Counted from the first letter of the stretch, positions 1-9,350 are shown. The stretch is 64,000 nucleotides of DNA from Solibacillus palustris (GCF_022549215.1 NZ_JAKZFC010000010.1:25733-89732); one strand, 5' to 3'. Program-made: numbers and translations. Notes: generated by a model from the sequence alone, not told the origin.

Positions 1-633
1 ATGTTTAGTACTGTGATTTTAGTGCATGTAATTTTAGGATTTTTATTTTCAGAAGGAACAGGGTCGATGGGACTCGGGGGAGGTTTTATTTCCTATGAGG
101 CTCGGGTCTATACACTAGATGTTCTCTTTATTTATAGTGTTATTTTAATGCTTGGAATGGGCTGGATGCTTGCGTCAGGTGCCTTGTCGCGTGATCAATT
201 TTCGATTGTGACAACGAATCGAATGGAAGTGATTTCAACGCTGTTATTTACGATGGTGTTAGCGATTTTTACCGTCATTTCTGCATTAAGCATCCATTGT
301 ATTACTATTGCGCTAGAAATAATAAAAACGGATACCCCCTTTGTATTAGAAAATCAATTTTTCTCATCAAATACCCTTTTCGCCTTTGTGGTATGTATTA
401 CACTAGCCTGCGCGGTTGGCTATTTTGTACGTGTCGTGTTTCAGTTTTCTAAAATCGTCTTTGTGCTACTGGCAGTTGTGCTGATTTTAGCGATTCGGGC
501 ATATACGATTTCGCTATGGGGTGTCGTATTTGGCGCAAGCATATGGGCAATTGTCGGGCGCAGTAGCTTGTACATTGTGCTATTATGGGCAATTATTTTG
601 GTGATTCGTCAACGTAGAGAGGTGAATCGTTAA
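1..633 (+). CDS. Multi-pass membrane protein, unknown function (at window edge)
   Basis: The reading frame begins with ATG at the first base of the window, so the true start may lie upstream. The 210-residue product is almost entirely hydrophobic, with about six predicted membrane helices, a glycine-rich loop near residues 20-28 and a basic C-terminus. I recognise no family motif. The stop codon overlaps the ATG of the next gene (TAATG), so the two are very probably translationally coupled and may act together at the membrane. Confidence 0.6.
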   Translation: MFSTVILVHVILGFLFSEGTGSMGLGGGFISYEARVYTLDVLFIYSVILMLGMGWMLASGALSRDQFSIVTTNRMEVISTLLFTMVLAIFTVISALSIHCITIALEIIKTDTPFVLENQFFSSNTLFAFVVCITLACAVGYFVRVVFQFSKIVFVLLAVVLILAIRAYTISLWGVVFGASIWAIVGRSSLYIVLLWAIILVIRQRREVNR

Positions 634-1307
634 TGAGTATGGTGTTATTAATTACAATTATACAGGCGACTGTCATTATTTTATTGGTGATTTTTATGGC
701 AAAGTTTCGTATTTGGAAGCCGAAGCGCACCGTTTACTTAGTACTTGTGTATATTGCCTGTGGTGTGGTGGCGTTTGTTTATTTAGCAGTTGCCTCTCAA
801 AATATTGAAAAGGTAGAGTCAATGGCGTTTCTTGAGGCTCAGCAAGCAAAAAACGAGGAGATTACCGAGCGTCTAGAAATGCGTGATTTTAGTGTTTTAA
901 ATGAAGAGGATGTAAAGTTTACAGTGAAGTTTACACCGACTACAGAAGATGTTTACATTAATCGTGAACAGGAGCTTCGTTATATTCACACCTATATTAA
1001 TTGGGTGGATACGGCGGATCATGAAATAACGGCCAGCTATTATGAAATGCCGACGTATTTAAATCGGGTAGATACGACGCCGTACGTAAAGCAGCCGAGC
1101 ATTACTTTTAGTAATAATACGATTTATATTGAAGACGAAAATACAAAGGTCACGATGAAATCAATTGATATGTCGGTGACAATGTTAAGTAATGCGGTGA
1201 ACGAATATAGATCATCGGATTTAGCAAATCGATTAATAGGAAATCGGATTTTATACTTGAATGTTCCGAAGCACTTCAATATCATTGATAGCAGTGGGTG
1301 GAATTAA
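633..1307 (+). CDS. Membrane-anchored protein with two N-terminal helices, unknown function
   Basis: The 224-residue product has two N-terminal hydrophobic segments (about residues 3-22 and 33-52) followed by a charged domain of about 170 residues, rich in Glu, Thr and Tyr, that probably faces the outside. The ATG overlaps the stop codon of the upstream membrane-protein gene, which implies coupled translation. No catalytic motif is visible. The following phosphoesterase gene starts 37 bp downstream, so all three may share a transcript. I do not recognise the family. Confidence 0.6.
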   Translation: MSMVLLITIIQATVIILLVIFMAKFRIWKPKRTVYLVLVYIACGVVAFVYLAVASQNIEKVESMAFLEAQQAKNEEITERLEMRDFSVLNEEDVKFTVKFTPTTEDVYINREQELRYIHTYINWVDTADHEITASYYEMPTYLNRVDTTPYVKQPSITFSNNTIYIEDENTKVTMKSIDMSVTMLSNAVNEYRSSDLANRLIGNRILYLNVPKHFNIIDSSGWN

Positions 1308-1343
1308 AGACCACTAAAACTTTCAATGAATTGAGCGAGTACG

Positions 1344-2159
1344 TTGAAAAAGTTAATCAAATTGATAATAGGAATAGCCGCTATTTATGTATTTCTCTAT
1401 GTAAATAATAATTGGCTCGTGACAACAGAGATTACGCATGAATCCGAAAAGATTCCGCAAAGCTTTGACGGCTTTCGCATTACGCAAATAACGGATTTGC
1501 ATGATGCAACGTTTGGAGAAAATCAGTCACGGTTAGTAAAAAAAGTACGGGCTACCAATCCAGATGCGATTTTTATAACGGGTGATTTAGTCGATAGTAG
1601 GCGCTATGATTTGGACAACAGTTTACAGGCGGTTGCGCAGTTTGTGGAAATTGCGGATGTTTATTACGTGCTAGGGAATCATGAAGTGTCATTAAATTTA
1701 GTAGATGAAATTTATGCAGCGCTGACTGATTTAGGTGTGCACGTCTTACCAAATGACGCAGTAACGTTAGAGCGTAACGGGGAACGCATCGTTGCTCTTG
1801 GTATTGAGGATCCGTTAATAGGACAAAATGTGGATGTGTCGATTGATGCAGCACGACAAAATGTAGGGACCGATTCCTTTACGATGCTGTTATCTCATCG
1901 ACCTGAGCAATTCGAAGCATACGTCGAAAAGGAAATGGATTTAGTATTTACAGGTCATGCACATGGCGGTCAAATTCGATTGCCGTTTATTGGTGGCATT
2001 TTGGCACCGGGGCAGGGTTTTTTCCCAAGCTATACAGCAGGTGTTTTTAAGGAGCAAGATACGACAATGATTATTAGCAGAGGGCTAGGCAATAGCCTTT
2101 TCCCTTTCCGTATCTTTAATTTACCTGAAATTATCACAGTACAATTGAAGTCTAAGTAA
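1344..2159 (+). CDS. Metallophosphoesterase, YkuE/YaeI type, membrane anchored
   Basis: This is a calcineurin-like metallophosphoesterase. The metal-binding motifs appear in canonical order: DLH at Asp51/His53, GDLVDS at Asp81, GNHE at Asn112/His113, a His at 185 and GHAHGGQ with His205/His207. One N-terminal helix (residues 4-22) anchors the catalytic domain, presumably outside the membrane. B. subtilis YkuE is a cell-wall-associated Zn-dependent phosphodiesterase of this size and plan. The start is TTG with only a weak GAG-rich ribosome site. An intrinsic terminator follows directly. The family is secure; the substrate is not. Confidence 0.88.
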   Translation: MKKLIKLIIGIAAIYVFLYVNNNWLVTTEITHESEKIPQSFDGFRITQITDLHDATFGENQSRLVKKVRATNPDAIFITGDLVDSRRYDLDNSLQAVAQFVEIADVYYVLGNHEVSLNLVDEIYAALTDLGVHVLPNDAVTLERNGERIVALGIEDPLIGQNVDVSIDAARQNVGTDSFTMLLSHRPEQFEAYVEKEMDLVFTGHAHGGQIRLPFIGGILAPGQGFFPSYTAGVFKEQDTTMIISRGLGNSLFPFRIFNLPEIITVQLKSK

Positions 2160-2160
2160 A

Positions 2161-2188
2161 AAAAACATCACATTAGTGGTGTTTTTTT
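2161..2188 (+). terminator. Intrinsic terminator after the phosphoesterase gene
   Basis: AAAAACATCAC and GTGGTGTTTTT form an 11-bp stem with one G-U pair around an ATTA loop, ending in a T run. It begins one base after the stop codon. Confidence 0.85.
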
Positions 2189-2340
2189 GTTGGAAAATAT
2201 ACACAAGGAATGTTATTTACTTCCGAATAGATTTTTTATATGATGAAACAAGTGTTAATAGTAGAAAAATATAGAATGTAAATAAATAAAATGGACTATT
2301 TTGGTTAGTAGGTCTTAATTGTTAATTGGAGGGGAGTTTA

Positions 2341-4338
2341 ATGAAAAATTGGGGGATTGGTGCAAAATTAACGACATCAATTATCGTATTACTAACATTC
2401 ACATGTGCCGTTTTAGGTGTGTCGAGTTATTACAATAGCTATAACTCGCTTGAGGTACAAATTCGTGACAACTTGCAATCAAAGGCAGAGGATGTCTCTA
2501 ACTATATGGAAGAGTTTTTCAAGCGTACGAATATCGAAGTAGAAAGTATTGCAGAGCAAGAAGTCATCCGTAATATGGATTTTGCCGAGCAGAAAGTGTA
2601 TTTAAATAAGCGCTTAGCAGAAAGCGATGATTATTTAGAATTTGCGATAGTTGATGCAAAGGGTGTTGCGCATTATTTAGATGATTCGACGGTCGATTTA
2701 GCAGATCGCTCATACATAAAAGCAGCTTTTGCTGGTGAAACAGCAATGTCGGATACAATTATTAGTCGGGTAACAAATGAACCTGTCGTTATGATAGCTA
2801 CACCAATTGATACAACTACTGGCGAAAAGGCACTTCTATTAGCACGTATTGATGGCTACTTTTTATCGAACATTTTACAAGATATCGTAGTTGGGGAAAC
2901 AGGGTATGTATTTTTAGTAAATGCTGAAGGTACAATTCAAGCGCATCCAAATGCAGATTATGTAAAAAATCAAATGAATTTTATTGCTGAAGCCGAAGCA
3001 ACTGGAACAACAACGGGCGAAGCGACTGCCATTCAAAAAATCATTTCCGTAGAAGAAGGGTTTTATGAATTTAAACATTCAGATGGCAACAATCGTTTTT
3101 TAGGTCACCATCAATTAGATAATGGATGGTCTATCGCTGTAATGGCGGAAGAAAATGAAATGTTCGTTGGCTTAAAGCAAATGCGCATTATTTTAAGTGC
3201 CTTTACATTTGGTATGTTGTTTATCGGATTTGGCTTTGCCTTTTTCGTATCGAATAGCATTAGTCGGCCAATTCGCTCGGTAGTAAAGGTAAGTGAGTTT
3301 GTAGGGCAGGGAGATTTTACACATAAACCGAACGAACGTCATTTAAAGCGTAAAGATGAGTTGGGCGTTTTGGCACATTCACTAGACCAAGTTGTAGAAA
3401 ATATGCGGACGATGATTACAAAAGTGCAAATAGGCTCGTCAAATGTTAATGAAGCTTCGTGTGATTTAATGGGCGATGTTGCGAATGTGGCAGACAATGC
3501 AAAAATCATTGCGCAATCAATTGAAGAAGTAAAGCGCGGTGTAGTAAGTCAAACGCAAGTGGCAGAAGAAAGTGCAGCAACAATGGGGCAACTGGCAAAC
3601 GGCATTCAACAAGTAGCGGAAGTGGCTAGCACGGTGTCACAGCATACGGACTTTATTGAAACGAAAGTGCACGATGGCTATAGCGCGGTTCGCCATTCAA
3701 TTGCACAAATGAATGCGATTCAAAATGGCATGGAAATTGAGCTTGCGGTTATTCATAAATTGAAGCAAGAATCGTTAGAAATCGGATTAATTTCAAAAAT
3801 GATTACCGATATTTCAGATCAAACGAATTTACTGGCATTAAATGCATCGATTGAAGCAGCACGTGCAGGTGAAGCTGGACTTGGTTTTGCGGTTGTAGCG
3901 GGTGAAGTGCGCAAGTTATCTGAGCAGACAGCACATTCAGCGGCACAAATTAATGTATTGATTCAAAAGGTGCAGCAATATACAGAGGAAGCGGTGTACG
4001 CAGCAGAATCAGGTGAAGAAAATGTGGAACTTGGTTTACAGTCGATTAACCAGTTAGAACAGCGCTTTAGTGAAATTGTGGATGCGGTGACACATATTGC
4101 GACAGAAATTGAAGAGTTAAGTGGCTCAGCACAAGAAATGAGTTCCAACACAGAGGAAGTTTCGGCGTCAATGGAAGAAATGTCGGCTTCTGTTACATCA
4201 TCAGCGGGCTATGTAACAGATGTTGCGGTATCGGCATTAGGTCAGCTTCAAACGGTCGATGAAATGACCAAACAAGCAGAGCGGTTATCCGATATGGCAC
4301 GTGAATTACAAGTAGCCATACAGCAATTTAAATTATAA
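2341..4338 (+). CDS. Methyl-accepting chemotaxis protein, dCache type
   Basis: This transmembrane chemoreceptor has TM1 at about residues 8-30, an extracellular sensory region of about 250 residues with the look of a double Cache domain, TM2 at about 281-303, a HAMP domain starting ISRPIRSV, and a long cytoplasmic signalling coiled coil. The receptor tip lies at about residues 492-530. It differs from the usual tip: GLGF replaces G(K/R)GF and [11 protein letters not shown] replaces [12 protein letters not shown] chose ATG 2341 because the in-frame TTG 15 bases upstream lies inside the ribosome site (GGAGGGG). I saw no clear sigma-D promoter. The ligand is unknown. Confidence 0.93.
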   Translation: MKNWGIGAKLTTSIIVLLTFTCAVLGVSSYYNSYNSLEVQIRDNLQSKAEDVSNYMEEFFKRTNIEVESIAEQEVIRNMDFAEQKVYLNKRLAESDDYLEFAIVDAKGVAHYLDDSTVDLADRSYIKAAFAGETAMSDTIISRVTNEPVVMIATPIDTTTGEKALLLARIDGYFLSNILQDIVVGETGYVFLVNAEGTIQAHPNADYVKNQMNFIAEAEATGTTTGEATAIQKIISVEEGFYEFKHSDGNNRFLGHHQLDNGWSIAVMAEENEMFVGLKQMRIILSAFTFGMLFIGFGFAFFVSNSISRPIRSVVKVSEFVGQGDFTHKPNERHLKRKDELGVLAHSLDQVVENMRTMITKVQIGSSNVNEASCDLMGDVANVADNAKIIAQSIEEVKRGVVSQTQVAEESAATMGQLANGIQQVAEVASTVSQHTDFIETKVHDGYSAVRHSIAQMNAIQNGMEIELAVIHKLKQESLEIGLISKMITDISDQTNLLALNASIEAARAGEAGLGFAVVAGEVRKLSEQTAHSAAQINVLIQKVQQYTEEAVYAAESGEENVELGLQSINQLEQRFSEIVDAVTHIATEIEELSGSAQEMSSNTEEVSASMEEMSASVTSSAGYVTDVAVSALGQLQTVDEMTKQAERLSDMARELQVAIQQFKL

Positions 4339-4344
4339 GTTGAG

Positions 4345-4377
4345 CAGCACAGGGGCTTCCTTGTGCTGTTTTTATTT
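4345..4377 (+). terminator. Intrinsic terminator after the chemoreceptor gene
   Basis: CAGCACA pairs with TGTGCTG around a short loop, followed by a T-rich tail, 7 bp after the stop codon. Confidence 0.8.
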
Positions 4378-4484
4378 GTGAATCCGGTACGTAGCATAAC
4401 GGACTATAATTTAAAGAACACTATACTCGCAACATAGTAACGGGTTTAGGTACAATGAAGAAAAAAGCTTTAAAGGAGTTAGTT

Positions 4485-4841
4485 ATGGAACAATGGATTA
4501 CATGGGTTGCACTTGTATTAATCGTAGTCATGATTTTTCGCTTTATGCCGAAAAAAGGCGTGAAGTATATTACAACGAAGGAATTACAGCCGTTGCTTGA
4601 AAAAGATGACATCGTTTTTGTAGATGTGCGTTCGGCCAATGAATATAAAGAAGCACACATTCCGCGGTTTATTAATCGTCCGCTTGGCACGTATTTAGGT
4701 GATTTACCGAAGGACAAACCAATCGTTGTGATTTGTCAGAGTGGGGTACGTAGTAATAAGGCATGTAAGGAGCTTGTGAGGCTTGGTTATACCGATGTGA
4801 CGAATGTACGCCGTGGGATGAACGGGTTAAAGGCAGCGTGA
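4485..4841 (+). CDS. Membrane-anchored rhodanese-like protein
   Basis: The 118-residue product has one N-terminal membrane helix (residues 4-20) followed by a single rhodanese domain. The domain carries the FVDVRS signature and the active-site loop with Cys84 in CQSGVRS, so the persulfide-forming cysteine is present. The architecture matches YqhL-like single-domain rhodaneses of Bacillaceae. I chose ATG 4485 because AAAGGAG lies 7 bases upstream; an in-frame ATG 30 bases earlier lacks a ribosome site and would place charged residues before the helix. A TATAAT at 4405-4410 may be its -10 box. The sulfur acceptor is unknown. Confidence 0.87.
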   Translation: MEQWITWVALVLIVVMIFRFMPKKGVKYITTKELQPLLEKDDIVFVDVRSANEYKEAHIPRFINRPLGTYLGDLPKDKPIVVICQSGVRSNKACKELVRLGYTDVTNVRRGMNGLKAA

Positions 4842-4842
4842 G

Positions 4843-5055
4843 AAAGGGAATGTCCGAGAAATATTTCTGGGACAATCCCTTTGAACCGAAGATGGAGGCC
4901 AACACGATGTTGGTCATGAATGCTTTGTCACAGGGCGTGACGCTTTTAGCATTCGTTCCTTATTCTTACCACCACAGAAGCACCGCCTACAGCGGATTAA
5001 TAATACATGAGACGGAAGCTGTCCAAAAAGTATTTACTTTTGGACAGCTCCTTTC
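4843..5055. repeat. Modular hairpin repeat, copy A (longest copy)
   Basis: This intergenic block lies between convergent genes (rhodanese and alaX). In order it holds: a hairpin with arms AAAGGGAATGTCC/GGACAATCCCTTT (one mismatch) around a self-complementary AGAAATATTTCT loop (4843-4882); CCAACA-CGA-TGTTGG (4899-4913); nested stems GAATGC/GCATTC and GTCAC/GTGAC (4918-4954); a conserved block containing CCGCCTACAGCGG (about 4963-5010); and a final hairpin AGCTGTCC...GGACAGCT enclosing AAAGTA/TACTTT (5017-5049). Parts recur at 22.8 and 31.9 kb with altered but still paired stems. The first hairpin starts just after the rhodanese stop and the last ends just before the alaX stop, so both probably terminate transcription. 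Confidence 0.75.
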
Positions 5056-5061
5056 GTTGTT

Positions 5062-6234
5062 TTATAATGCTGCATTCATCGCTTCAAGTAGTGCTTCAGC
5101 AGGGATTACTTTTTCGCCACCACCCTGTACTAGTGCATCACTACCGCCACCCTTACCGTTAATAATCGGAAGCGCGGCTGTTGAAACAGTTTTCATTGAA
5201 GTCGTATTTGCTTTGCCGCGTGCTGCTACGAATTGTAGCTTGTCATCATTCGTCGAGACGAGCAGTGCAACGGCCTGGTCATTTTGCTCCGTGATGAATC
5301 GTGCGAGCTTTTGTAAATCTTGGATTGAGCGATTTTCGAATGTACGAGCTGCTATGTTTTCATTGGCAAACTCTTTTGCTTCGAATTGTAATAATGCGTC
5401 CTGTGCATCTTTTAAGTTTTTCTCTGTTTGTTTTGCAGCTGTGGCGAATTTTCGTAATGCCTCGCTAGCTTGTTCCTCAGGTGCGCTTAATTGACGTGCG
5501 ACATCGGATAATACATTTTTACGCATCGCTAATTGTTGCAAGACACGGTTACCACAAACAAAATGCACGCGAATTTGTTGCTTCATTTTTTCGGTAGTTA
5601 AAATTTTAAGGAGTCCCACTTGTCCTGTAGACATTGGATGTGTGCCGCCGCAGCCGTTGTAATCGTAGTCTGGGATAATGACTAAGCGAATATCCTCATC
5701 TACTTTTACGTCTTTTCGTAAGTTATAGTTCGCCAATTCGTCTTTAGTTACCCATTTTGTTTCGATTGGGCGATTATCTAAAATAATTTCGTTGGCACGT
5801 TGCTCAGCGTCCGCTAGTTGTGCGTCCGTTACGTCGTTCACATTTAAATCGATTGTTACAAGCTCAGTCCCTAAATGGAAGCTTGTCGTTGCCATATCAA
5901 ATAATTCGACAAAGGCCGCTGTTAAAATATGCTGACCTGTATGTTGCTGCATATGATCAAAACGGCGTGTCCAATTGAGTTTCGCAAAAATTTCCCCGGA
6001 AATACCCGAAACATTATTTGATGTATAATGGCGTATTTCATCTTCTACTTTTTCGACATTAATAATTTCTATATCTTGTATCCAGCCTGTATCGTGCGGC
6101 TGCCCGCCACCAGTTGGGTAAAAGGCTGTATTATCTAATACGATATAATTTCCATTTTCATCGCGATCTGTTTTTATGATGTTGGCATGAAATGCTGAAA
6201 TCGTGGCGTCTTGGTAATATAATAAATCCTTCAT
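5062..6234 (-). CDS. Alanyl-tRNA editing protein, AlaX-L type (DHHA1 domain)
   Basis: This is a free-standing editing protein that hydrolyses mischarged Ser-tRNA(Ala), homologous to the editing and C-terminal parts of alanyl-tRNA synthetase. The N-terminal domain carries the glycine motif NTAFYPTGGGQP. The zinc site is His98-x3-His102 (HTGQH) plus Cys195 and His199 (CGGTH). The C-terminus holds a coiled coil (about 235-290) and a DHHA1 domain with a GGG-rich motif near residue 365. At 390 residues it has the length of the long AlaX class. The start is ATG with AAGGAG at good spacing. Specificity (Ser or Gly) is not decided by sequence. Confidence 0.92.
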   Translation of the reverse strand: MKDLLYYQDATISAFHANIIKTDRDENGNYIVLDNTAFYPTGGGQPHDTGWIQDIEIINVEKVEDEIRHYTSNNVSGISGEIFAKLNWTRRFDHMQQHTGQHILTAAFVELFDMATTSFHLGTELVTIDLNVNDVTDAQLADAEQRANEIILDNRPIETKWVTKDELANYNLRKDVKVDEDIRLVIIPDYDYNGCGGTHPMSTGQVGLLKILTTEKMKQQIRVHFVCGNRVLQQLAMRKNVLSDVARQLSAPEEQASEALRKFATAAKQTEKNLKDAQDALLQFEAKEFANENIAARTFENRSIQDLQKLARFITEQNDQAVALLVSTNDDKLQFVAARGKANTTSMKTVSTAALPIINGKGGGSDALVQGGGEKVIPAEALLEAMNAAL

Positions 6235-6306
6235 GTTGTATCACTCCTTAAAATCTAGTTTGGCATACGAAAAACTACCTGTCACGTGCAAAATTAGCCA
6301 TGTTAT

Positions 6307-6334
6307 TTGACGCGCTCAAATTTTCGTTTATCAT
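6307..6334 (+). promoter_or_regulatory. Sigma-A-like promoter for the DUF6509-type gene
   Basis: TTGACG (6307-6312) and TATCAT (6329-6334) are separated by 16 bp, 35 bp before the chosen ATG. It lies between divergent genes. Confidence 0.6.
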
Positions 6335-6368
6335 AAGAAGGGAGATTTCCAAAAAGGGAGCCATTTAC

Positions 6369-6677
6369 ATGAACATTACACACTATTTAATTGATGAAAT
6401 TTTAGATCCTACAAACATTATCGAGGGCAAGCGCTTTGAGTTTTTATTAGATGTAGAGGTAGATGAGGACGATGAGCTATATTCAGAAGCGGGCTTAGAA
6501 ATCCGCGCAATCGTTGGGTTAATTAACGAAGATGTACGTATCATGAATTATTTCATTACCGATAAAACAAACAACGAAATTTTGGATTTCGCACTTGAAG
6601 ATGATGAAGAGGCGATGATTTTAGCGTTCTGTAAGGAAGAAATATTAGCGCCACCAGCAACAGAGGACGTAGAATAA
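6369..6677 (+). CDS. Small acidic protein, DUF6509-like
   Basis: The 102-residue, very acidic soluble protein has no membrane segment. The run VDEDDELYSEAGL and the ending DDEEAMILAFCKEE resemble the small Bacillaceae family I know as DUF6509, from memory. No function is established. I chose ATG 6369, preceded by AAAAAGGGA, because the in-frame ATG at 6300 overlaps the promoter-like TTGACG/TATCAT pair. The gene is monocistronic, with its own terminator. Confidence 0.65.
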   Translation: MNITHYLIDEILDPTNIIEGKRFEFLLDVEVDEDDELYSEAGLEIRAIVGLINEDVRIMNYFITDKTNNEILDFALEDDEEAMILAFCKEEILAPPATEDVE

Positions 6678-6684
6678 GGAATTT

Positions 6685-6716
6685 GGGCAACACGGAATGT
6701 CGTGTTGTCCTTTTTA
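6685..6716 (+). terminator. Intrinsic terminator after the DUF6509-like gene
   Basis: GGGCAACACG pairs with CGTGTTGTCC (10 bp, one G-U) around GAATGT, followed by TTTTT. Confidence 0.85.
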
Positions 6717-6749
6717 ATTTATAAGAGATGTAACTGAGTATAACGCACA

Positions 6750-6792
6750 AATAAAATAGGCACTTTTGCTCGTAGTGAACAAAAAGTGCCAA
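6750..6792 (-). terminator. Terminator of the manganese ABC operon
   Basis: GGCACTTTT and AAAAGTGCC form a 9-bp stem. Read on the minus strand it is followed by a T-rich tail, about 60 bp after the mntD stop codon. Confidence 0.7.
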
Positions 6793-6849
6793 TTTTAAAT
6801 ATTGAAGAACGTAACATTTAAATGATTGTTTGTTTTAAAGTATCCTTGG

Positions 6850-7737
6850 TTAAATGTTAGAGTTGTGTTCTTCCGTATCGATTTCCGCGACTACTTTTTT
6901 ATTTAAATGCGCATTTATCTTATCAATTGCAAATACCACAATAAAAATAACTCCAACAATTGTTGCCATCATACCTGCTATTGAAGTATCCAACCATTTC
7001 GCACTATAATATCCGATTACAGCTGCCGTCACGCCAAAAGTGATACTCCATACAAACATTTGCTTAATGGATTTACTAATCAAATAGGCGGTAGCTGCTG
7101 GACCAATAAGCATCGCTACTACTAAAATTGCGCCAACACTATCAAATGCTGAAACAGTTGTTAACGAAATCGTCGTCATAAAGCCGTAATGTAATAGCAT
7201 AACCGGTAAGCCGATTGTTGCAGCATAAACAGGATCGAACGTTGATAACTTCATTTCCTTATAAAACAGTACAAGGAAAGTAATATTGATTACTAGCACT
7301 AAAAGCAGCATCCATACTGCTTTGGGCATAGTAATCGACAACAATGTCCATCTATCCCAAGGAACGAACGCGATTTCCCCCATTAAAACATGCTCTACAT
7401 CTAAATGAACATTCCCTGCAAATAATGTGATAAGTAGCACGCCGGCCGCAAACAATGATGTAAATATAACCCCAATCGCAGCATCCTCCTGAATGCCTGA
7501 AGATTGTAGTAACTGTACTAAATAAGCTGTCAAAATCCCTGCACAAGCCGCACCCACTAACATCCAAAAACCATTTAATGTTTGCGTTATGATAAAGGCC
7601 ATAACAATTCCAAACAGCACGGTATGACTAATCGCATCAGCAATCATAGACATTTTACGAAGAATTAAAAATACACCTGCTATACCGCACGTAATTCCGA
7701 CTAATATACCCGTTAAAATGACCCAAAATTCAATCAT
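6850..7737 (-). CDS. mntD: Mn(II)/Zn(II) ABC transporter permease
   Basis: This 295-residue integral membrane protein of the ABC-3 family has about eight to nine helices. ABC-3 traits include the early segment GIAGVFLILRKMSMIADAIS and the FDPVYAATIGLP cytoplasmic loop. It is the second permease of the operon; its ATG overlaps the stop of the upstream permease gene (ATGA). Order and sizes match B. subtilis mntABCD, so I give that symbol, but sequence alone does not separate Mn from Zn use. The C-terminus is longer and more charged than in its partner permease. Confidence 0.85.
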   Translation of the reverse strand: MIEFWVILTGILVGITCGIAGVFLILRKMSMIADAISHTVLFGIVMAFIITQTLNGFWMLVGAACAGILTAYLVQLLQSSGIQEDAAIGVIFTSLFAAGVLLITLFAGNVHLDVEHVLMGEIAFVPWDRWTLLSITMPKAVWMLLLVLVINITFLVLFYKEMKLSTFDPVYAATIGLPVMLLHYGFMTTISLTTVSAFDSVGAILVVAMLIGPAATAYLISKSIKQMFVWSITFGVTAAVIGYYSAKWLDTSIAGMMATIVGVIFIVVFAIDKINAHLNKKVVAEIDTEEHNSNI

Positions 7738-8609
7738 GACACATCACCCTGTTGTTGAAATTTCTTTTTCCTCAAATACTTGCTTAACTGTCCGGATTTT
7801 GGACTAAAAACATATGAAATGAAAAAAATACTAGCTGCAAATAACACAATAATTGGCCCAGTAGATAACCCTGTACGAATGGAGCTAATAAATGTACCTG
7901 CCACACCTGCTAATCCACCACAAATGGCGCTAAATAATAGCATTGTATTTAACTTTTTCGTCCAAAGCTTAGCACTTGCCGCTGGGATAATAAGAAGTGC
8001 GGACATTAAAATAACACCTACTGCTTGAATACCTGTTACGATTGTCATGACGATAAGTGCCGTTAAACAGGCTTTTAATGCCTCAACAGGTAAACCAATT
8101 CCTTTTGCATAAACAGGGTCAAAAATCATCAGCTTCCATTCCTTGTACAGTAAAAGACTTACTAAAATAATGATTCCTGCGCTTATAAAGAGCCAAGTTA
8201 AATCTGACTTTGTCATCGTCGCGGCTTTCCCGAAAATAAAGTCATTTAACCCACTTTGATTGCCAAGTGGACTGCGATTGACAATCGTTAAGAGCACAAT
8301 CCCAATTCCAAAAAACACCGCTAATACGAGGCCAATTGCTGCGTCAGCCTTTAACTTTGAATACGTAACAATCCATTGGATACAGTACACAGCAAGTGCA
8401 GAGGTAATAGCAGCCCCGACCATTAAAATAGGTAGTTCCTTCTGTCCTGTTAGTAAAAAGGCGATAGCAATACCGGGTAATGCAGCATGGGCAGCTGCAT
8501 CACCTACTAGGCTTTGCTTTTGTAAGAAGGAGAATGTCCCTGTAATACCCGCTGCTATACCGAGAAGCATTGTACCGATTAGTACCCACAGTAAATTTCC
8601 TGATAACAT
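7734..8609 (-). CDS. mntC: Mn(II)/Zn(II) ABC transporter permease
   Basis: The first permease of the operon has 291 residues and about nine helices. It carries the ABC-3 signatures GDAAAHAALPGIAIAF near residue 36 and FDPVYAKGIGLPVEAL near residue 162. It starts 12 bp after the ATPase stop and overlaps the next permease by 4 bp, so translation is coupled. The two permeases presumably form a heterodimer, as in B. subtilis MntC/MntD. The metal is inferred from operon order and the candidate MntR operator at 10489-10502. Confidence 0.85.
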   Translation of the reverse strand: MLSGNLLWVLIGTMLLGIAAGITGTFSFLQKQSLVGDAAAHAALPGIAIAFLLTGQKELPILMVGAAITSALAVYCIQWIVTYSKLKADAAIGLVLAVFFGIGIVLLTIVNRSPLGNQSGLNDFIFGKAATMTKSDLTWLFISAGIIILVSLLLYKEWKLMIFDPVYAKGIGLPVEALKACLTALIVMTIVTGIQAVGVILMSALLIIPAASAKLWTKKLNTMLLFSAICGGLAGVAGTFISSIRTGLSTGPIIVLFAASIFFISYVFSPKSGQLSKYLRKKKFQQQGDVS

Positions 8610-8621
8610 CGTAACTCCTCC

Positions 8622-9350
8622 TTACATCGCTTCCATTATGAATAATTTTCCGCCATAGGTTTGTTGTAGTTTATCGGGTGTAAAAACTTCCTCGGTTTTC
8701 CCTGCCGCTAAAATCGTTTTATTTAATAAAATCGTATAGTCAAAGTACTCCTTTACGGTTTGCAAATCATGATGAACAACGAAAATACTTTTCCCCTGTG
8801 CCTTTAAATTTTTTAAAATATCGATAATTGTTTTTTCTGTTGCAGCATCTACCCCTGCAAAGGGCTCATCTAAAAAGTATATCTCTGCATTTTGGGCGAG
8901 TGCTCTAGCTAGGAAAACCCGCTGCTGTTGACCGCCAGAAAGTTGGCCAATAGAGCGGTCTGCAAAATCCTGCATGCCAACACTCGATAAAGCCTCCATA
9001 GCGAGTGCGCGGTCGTTTTTTGTAGGACGTTTAAATAAGCCTCGATGGCCGTAACGCCCCATTAATACAACATCAATCGCTGTTGTTGGGAAATCCCAGT
9101 CAACGGCATTGCGCTGAGGAACATAGCCAACCTGTAAGCTTTTTGGAGAAAAAGCCTTCCCTAAAATCGCTACATTTCCAACTTTGTTTGGCAGCTGATT
9201 TAATACCGCCTTTAAAAATGTCGATTTTCCAGCCCCATTTGGACCAATAATGGCTGCTAAATGTCCAGTTGGTACTGAAACGCTTGCACTTTCCAATACC
9301 GTCTTTTTATCATAAGCAACCGATAAGTTTTGAACTACTAATGCTTCCAT
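8622..9350 (-). CDS. mntB: Mn(II)/Zn(II) ABC transporter ATP-binding protein
   Basis: This 242-residue ABC ATPase has Walker A GPNGAGKST (about residue 37), Q-loop GYVPQRNAVDWDFP, signature LSGGQQQRV, Walker B IYFLDEPFAGVD and the H-loop HHD. The QRNAVDWDFP sequence after the Q-loop glutamine is typical of metal-type (Mn/Zn/Fe) importer ATPases. The gene lies 9 bp after the binding-protein gene and 12 bp before the permease gene. It energises the transporter at the cytoplasmic face. Confidence 0.9.
   Translation of the reverse strand: MEALVVQNLSVAYDKKTVLESASVSVPTGHLAAIIGPNGAGKSTFLKAVLNQLPNKVGNVAILGKAFSPKSLQVGYVPQRNAVDWDFPTTAIDVVLMGRYGHRGLFKRPTKNDRALAMEALSSVGMQDFADRSIGQLSGGQQQRVFLARALAQNAEIYFLDEPFAGVDAATEKTIIDILKNLKAQGKSIFVVHHDLQTVKEYFDYTILLNKTILAAGKTEEVFTPDKLQQTYGGKLFIMEAM

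Noticed and set aside
2189..2340. Sigma-D promoter for the first chemoreceptor
   Set aside because: I searched for TAAA and GCCGATAT with suitable spacing here and upstream of the other two receptors and found no convincing match.
4838..5494. Plus-strand open frame of 218 codons
   Set aside because: It runs antisense to the alaX-type gene and through the repeat; the translation is Ala/Ser/Cys-rich without a family. It is a shadow frame.
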